Source: Bifidobacteriaceae bacterium
GTDB taxonomy: Bacteria > Actinomycetota > Actinomycetes > Actinomycetales > WQXJ01
Direction: 5' to 3'
Assembly: GCA_031255075.1 (NCBI GenBank)
Contig: JAIRTF010000003.1
Location: 1 to 6,609 of the forward strand
DNA: 6,609 bases
Below, piece by piece: positions 4,888-6,609 of this stretch. Position 1 is the first letter of the stretch. Each line of letters opens with the position of its first letter. The notes beneath the pieces are model-generated. The model had not been told where the DNA came from. It saw nothing but the letters and a program-made list of their open reading frames with translations, and did not search any database. Position numbers and translations under genes: made by a program.

Positions 4888-5471
4888 TGGTTATCCAGCT
4901 GCTCCAGTCCCAAGGCTCGCATCACCGCTTCAGAAACCTCCTCAATAGTGCCCAACGAATCAACACTGACCAACAGTCCGCGCGAACGGTAGACGTCAAT
5001 GATCGGCTCGGTTTGGCTGTGGTAGACCTCCAGCCGTGCCCTGATCACCGGTTCGGTGTCGTCAGCCCGGCCCTCAATCTCAGCCCGCTTCAACAAGCGG
5101 GAGACTATCAAGTCCTCGTCCAGCCGCATCTCCAGGGCCGCCTCAATCGGTGTGCCGGCCTGGTCAAGGATGCCGTCCAGCACCGCCACCTGGGGGACGT
5201 TGCGCGGGTAACCGTCAAGGATGAAGCCCCGGGCGGCATCGGCCTGGGTCAAACGGTTGGCCACCATGGCGTTGGTGACCCGATCCGGCACCAAATGTCC
5301 TTGGGCTATATAGGTTTGGGCCTCCACCCCAAGGGCCGTGCCGCGGGCCATCTGGTCGCGGAACAGAGCACCCGTGGAAATGGTTGGGATGCCTAGGCGG
5401 GCGGCCAGCAACTCTCCCTGCGTGCCTTTGCCAGAGCCCGGCGGCCCCAACAAGACAAGCCGGCGCTTCAC
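4884..5471 (-). CDS. adk: Adenylate kinase, short (no zinc LID) type, GTG start
   Basis: Catalyses ATP + AMP to 2 ADP in the cytoplasm and sets the adenylate energy balance. The 195-residue product has the P-loop GPPGSGKGT (9-17), the AMP-binding segments STGALFR (32-38) and GFILDGYPRN (82-91, R90 matching E. coli R88), and the arginine cluster KRAEIEGRADDTEPVIRARLEVY (128-150). The LID insertion and its Cys cluster are missing, as in short-type kinases. One oddity is the Ala at position 35, where the family usually has Asp (STGD..R). The GTG start at 5469-5471 overlaps the secY TGA by 4 nt (GTGA), with GAGGG 9 nt upstream inside secY. It overlaps map by 4 nt at its other end. Confidence 0.97.
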   Translation of the reverse strand: MKRRLVLLGPPGSGKGTQGELLAARLGIPTISTGALFRDQMARGTALGVEAQTYIAQGHLVPDRVTNAMVANRLTQADAARGFILDGYPRNVPQVAVLDGILDQAGTPIEAALEMRLDEDLIVSRLLKRAEIEGRADDTEPVIRARLEVYHSQTEPIIDVYRSRGLLVSVDSLGTIEEVSEAVMRALGLEQLDNQ

Positions 5472-6609
5472 CGCAAGAAGCCCTCATAATGGCGTTGTTG
5501 GAGCTGGGATTCGATCTGTTTGACCGTATCCAGCCCGACACCCACAATGATCAGCAATGTGGTTCCGCCAAACGGCAGGTTCTGGTTGATCCCAAGAACC
5601 CCGAACAGGACTTGAGGCACCAACGCCACGATCGCCAAATAGATGGAACCTGGAGTTGTGATCCGGTTGATCACATAGTTCAAGTACTCAGCTGTGGGGC
5701 GCCCAGCGCGGATACCTGGTATGAAGCCGCCGTACTTCTTCATGTTGTCTGCCACTTCCTCCGGGTTGAAGGTGATGGCGGTATAGAAGAAGCAGAAGAA
5801 GATCGTCAACGCGGCGTACAGGATCATGTAGACCGCGTCGGTTGAACCCAAGTTGTTGGATACCCACCGGACGAAGGCATTGTTGGAGTTGCCGGCGAAC
5901 TGGGTCAACATGGAAGGCAGCGCCAGGATTGACGAGGAGAAGATGATGGGGATCACACCGGCGGTGTTGATCTTGATGGGGATGTAGGTGGTGGAGCCGC
6001 CATAGGAGCGCCGGCCAACCATCCGCTTGGCGTATTGGACGCGGATGCGCCGCTGGGATTGCTCAACGAAGGCGATTGCCACGATCACTGCCAAGAACAC
6101 CGCCAGCACCACCACAAAGTTGGTGAAGGCGTGCTGGCCGCCCAGAATCTGCCCCATCGAGGATGGGAACCCGGCCACGATCGAGGTGAAGATCAACAGC
6201 GACATGCCGTTGCCAACGCCCTTCTCCGTGATCAGTTCGCCCAGCCACATGATCAAGCCGGTGCCGGCCGTCATGATGATGATCATCAGCGCAACGGGCC
6301 ATGGTTCATCTGGCACGATCTGCGCGTCCGCGCCACTGGAGCCGAACAGCGCCCCAGTCCGGGCAGTGGTGATGACCACGGTTGACTGCAACACAGCCAA
6401 AGCAATGGTCAGATAACGGGTGTACTGGGTGAGCTTGGATTGACCCGATTGTCCCTCTTTGCGCAGCGCTTCAAACCGTGGGATCACCACCCGCAACAGC
6501 TGCACAATGATGGAGGCGGTGATGTATGGCATGATCCCCAAGGCGAAGACTGACAGTTGCAGCAAGCCACCACCGGAGAACAGGTTGATCAGACCGATGA
6601 TTTCGTTGT
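5468..6609 (-). CDS. secY: Preprotein translocase channel subunit SecY (partial, 5' end outside window)
   Basis: SecY forms the protein-conducting channel of the SecYEG translocon in the inner membrane and receives substrates from SecA or the ribosome. The visible 379 residues begin NEIIGLINLFSGGG and lack roughly the first 60 (N-terminus and TM1 with the start of the plug region). TM2 carries FALGIMPYITASIIVQLL (about 21-38), and the rest covers TM2-TM10. EKGVGNGMSL (128-137) is the typical SecY segment. The cytosolic loop with QRRIRVQYAKR..GRRSYGG (about 185-204) and the C5 loop with NPEEVADNMKKYGGFIPGIRAGRPTAEYL are present; the Arg of GIRAG (visible residue 300) is in the position of E. 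coli R357, needed for SecA-driven transport. The gene ends QRHYEGFLR and its TGA overlaps the adk start. Confidence 0.97.
   Translation of the reverse strand, partial: NEIIGLINLFSGGGLLQLSVFALGIMPYITASIIVQLLRVVIPRFEALRKEGQSGQSKLTQYTRYLTIALAVLQSTVVITTARTGALFGSSGADAQIVPDEPWPVALMIIIMTAGTGLIMWLGELITEKGVGNGMSLLIFTSIVAGFPSSMGQILGGQHAFTNFVVVLAVFLAVIVAIAFVEQSQRRIRVQYAKRMVGRRSYGGSTTYIPIKINTAGVIPIIFSSSILALPSMLTQFAGNSNNAFVRWVSNNLGSTDAVYMILYAALTIFFCFFYTAITFNPEEVADNMKKYGGFIPGIRAGRPTAEYLNYVINRITTPGSIYLAIVALVPQVLFGVLGINQNLPFGGTTLLIIVGVGLDTVKQIESQLQQRHYEGFLR

Noticed and set aside
1..6609. Mobile elements, CRISPR arrays, tRNA/rRNA genes or a novel defence system
   Set aside because: All long stretches are accounted for by conserved housekeeping genes and the gaps are short. 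I saw no spaced repeat array, terminal inverted repeats, tRNA cloverleaf or integrase/transposase motifs.

Overview
The window is a slice of an actinobacterial chromosome carrying the end of the spc ribosomal-protein operon and the whole alpha operon. Every gene reads on the minus strand. In transcription order (high to low coordinates) they are secY (5' end outside the window), adk, map, infA, rpmJ, rpsM, rpsK, rpoA and rplQ, followed by a separate gene, pstS, whose 3' end is outside the window. The Actinomycetota assignment rests on the RpoA start (MLIAQRP...), the L17 start (MPTPTKG.RLGGSPAH) with a long acidic tail, the secY-adk-map-infA order, and the fairly high GC content (about 60 % by eye). 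The absence of rpsD between rpsK and rpoA resembles the Streptomyces/Bifidobacterium/Micrococcales arrangement rather than the Mycobacterium/Corynebacterium one. I cannot name the genus.

Layout from the 5' end of the transcripts: secY, adk and map are joined by 4-nt stop/start overlaps (GTGA and ATGA), which implies translational coupling. After map comes a 184-nt gap with a plausible promoter for infA. infA and rpmJ are 15 nt apart. Between rpmJ and rpsM lies a 213-nt leader that encodes no convincing protein but contains five consecutive hairpins, repeated sequence blocks, and a possible helix covering the rpsM Shine-Dalgarno. rpsM, rpsK, rpoA and rplQ then follow with gaps of 54, 127 and 36 nt. 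rpoA uses a TTG start. The rplQ-pstS gap (186 nt) holds a terminator-like inverted repeat, a clear PHO box (two exact GTTCACC-type 11-nt repeats) and a small perfect hairpin just before pstS.

Functionally, the block supplies ribosomal proteins S13, S11, L17 and L36, the RNA polymerase alpha subunit, initiation factor IF-1, the SecY translocon, methionine aminopeptidase and adenylate kinase. These are growth-linked housekeeping functions. pstS is the first gene of what is probably a phosphate-uptake (pst) operon under PhoP control, sitting where many relatives have truA.

I see no mobile element, CRISPR array, tRNA/rRNA gene or unknown protein family. The parts that deserve attention are the rpmJ-rpsM leader RNA and the PHO-box promoter of pstS.
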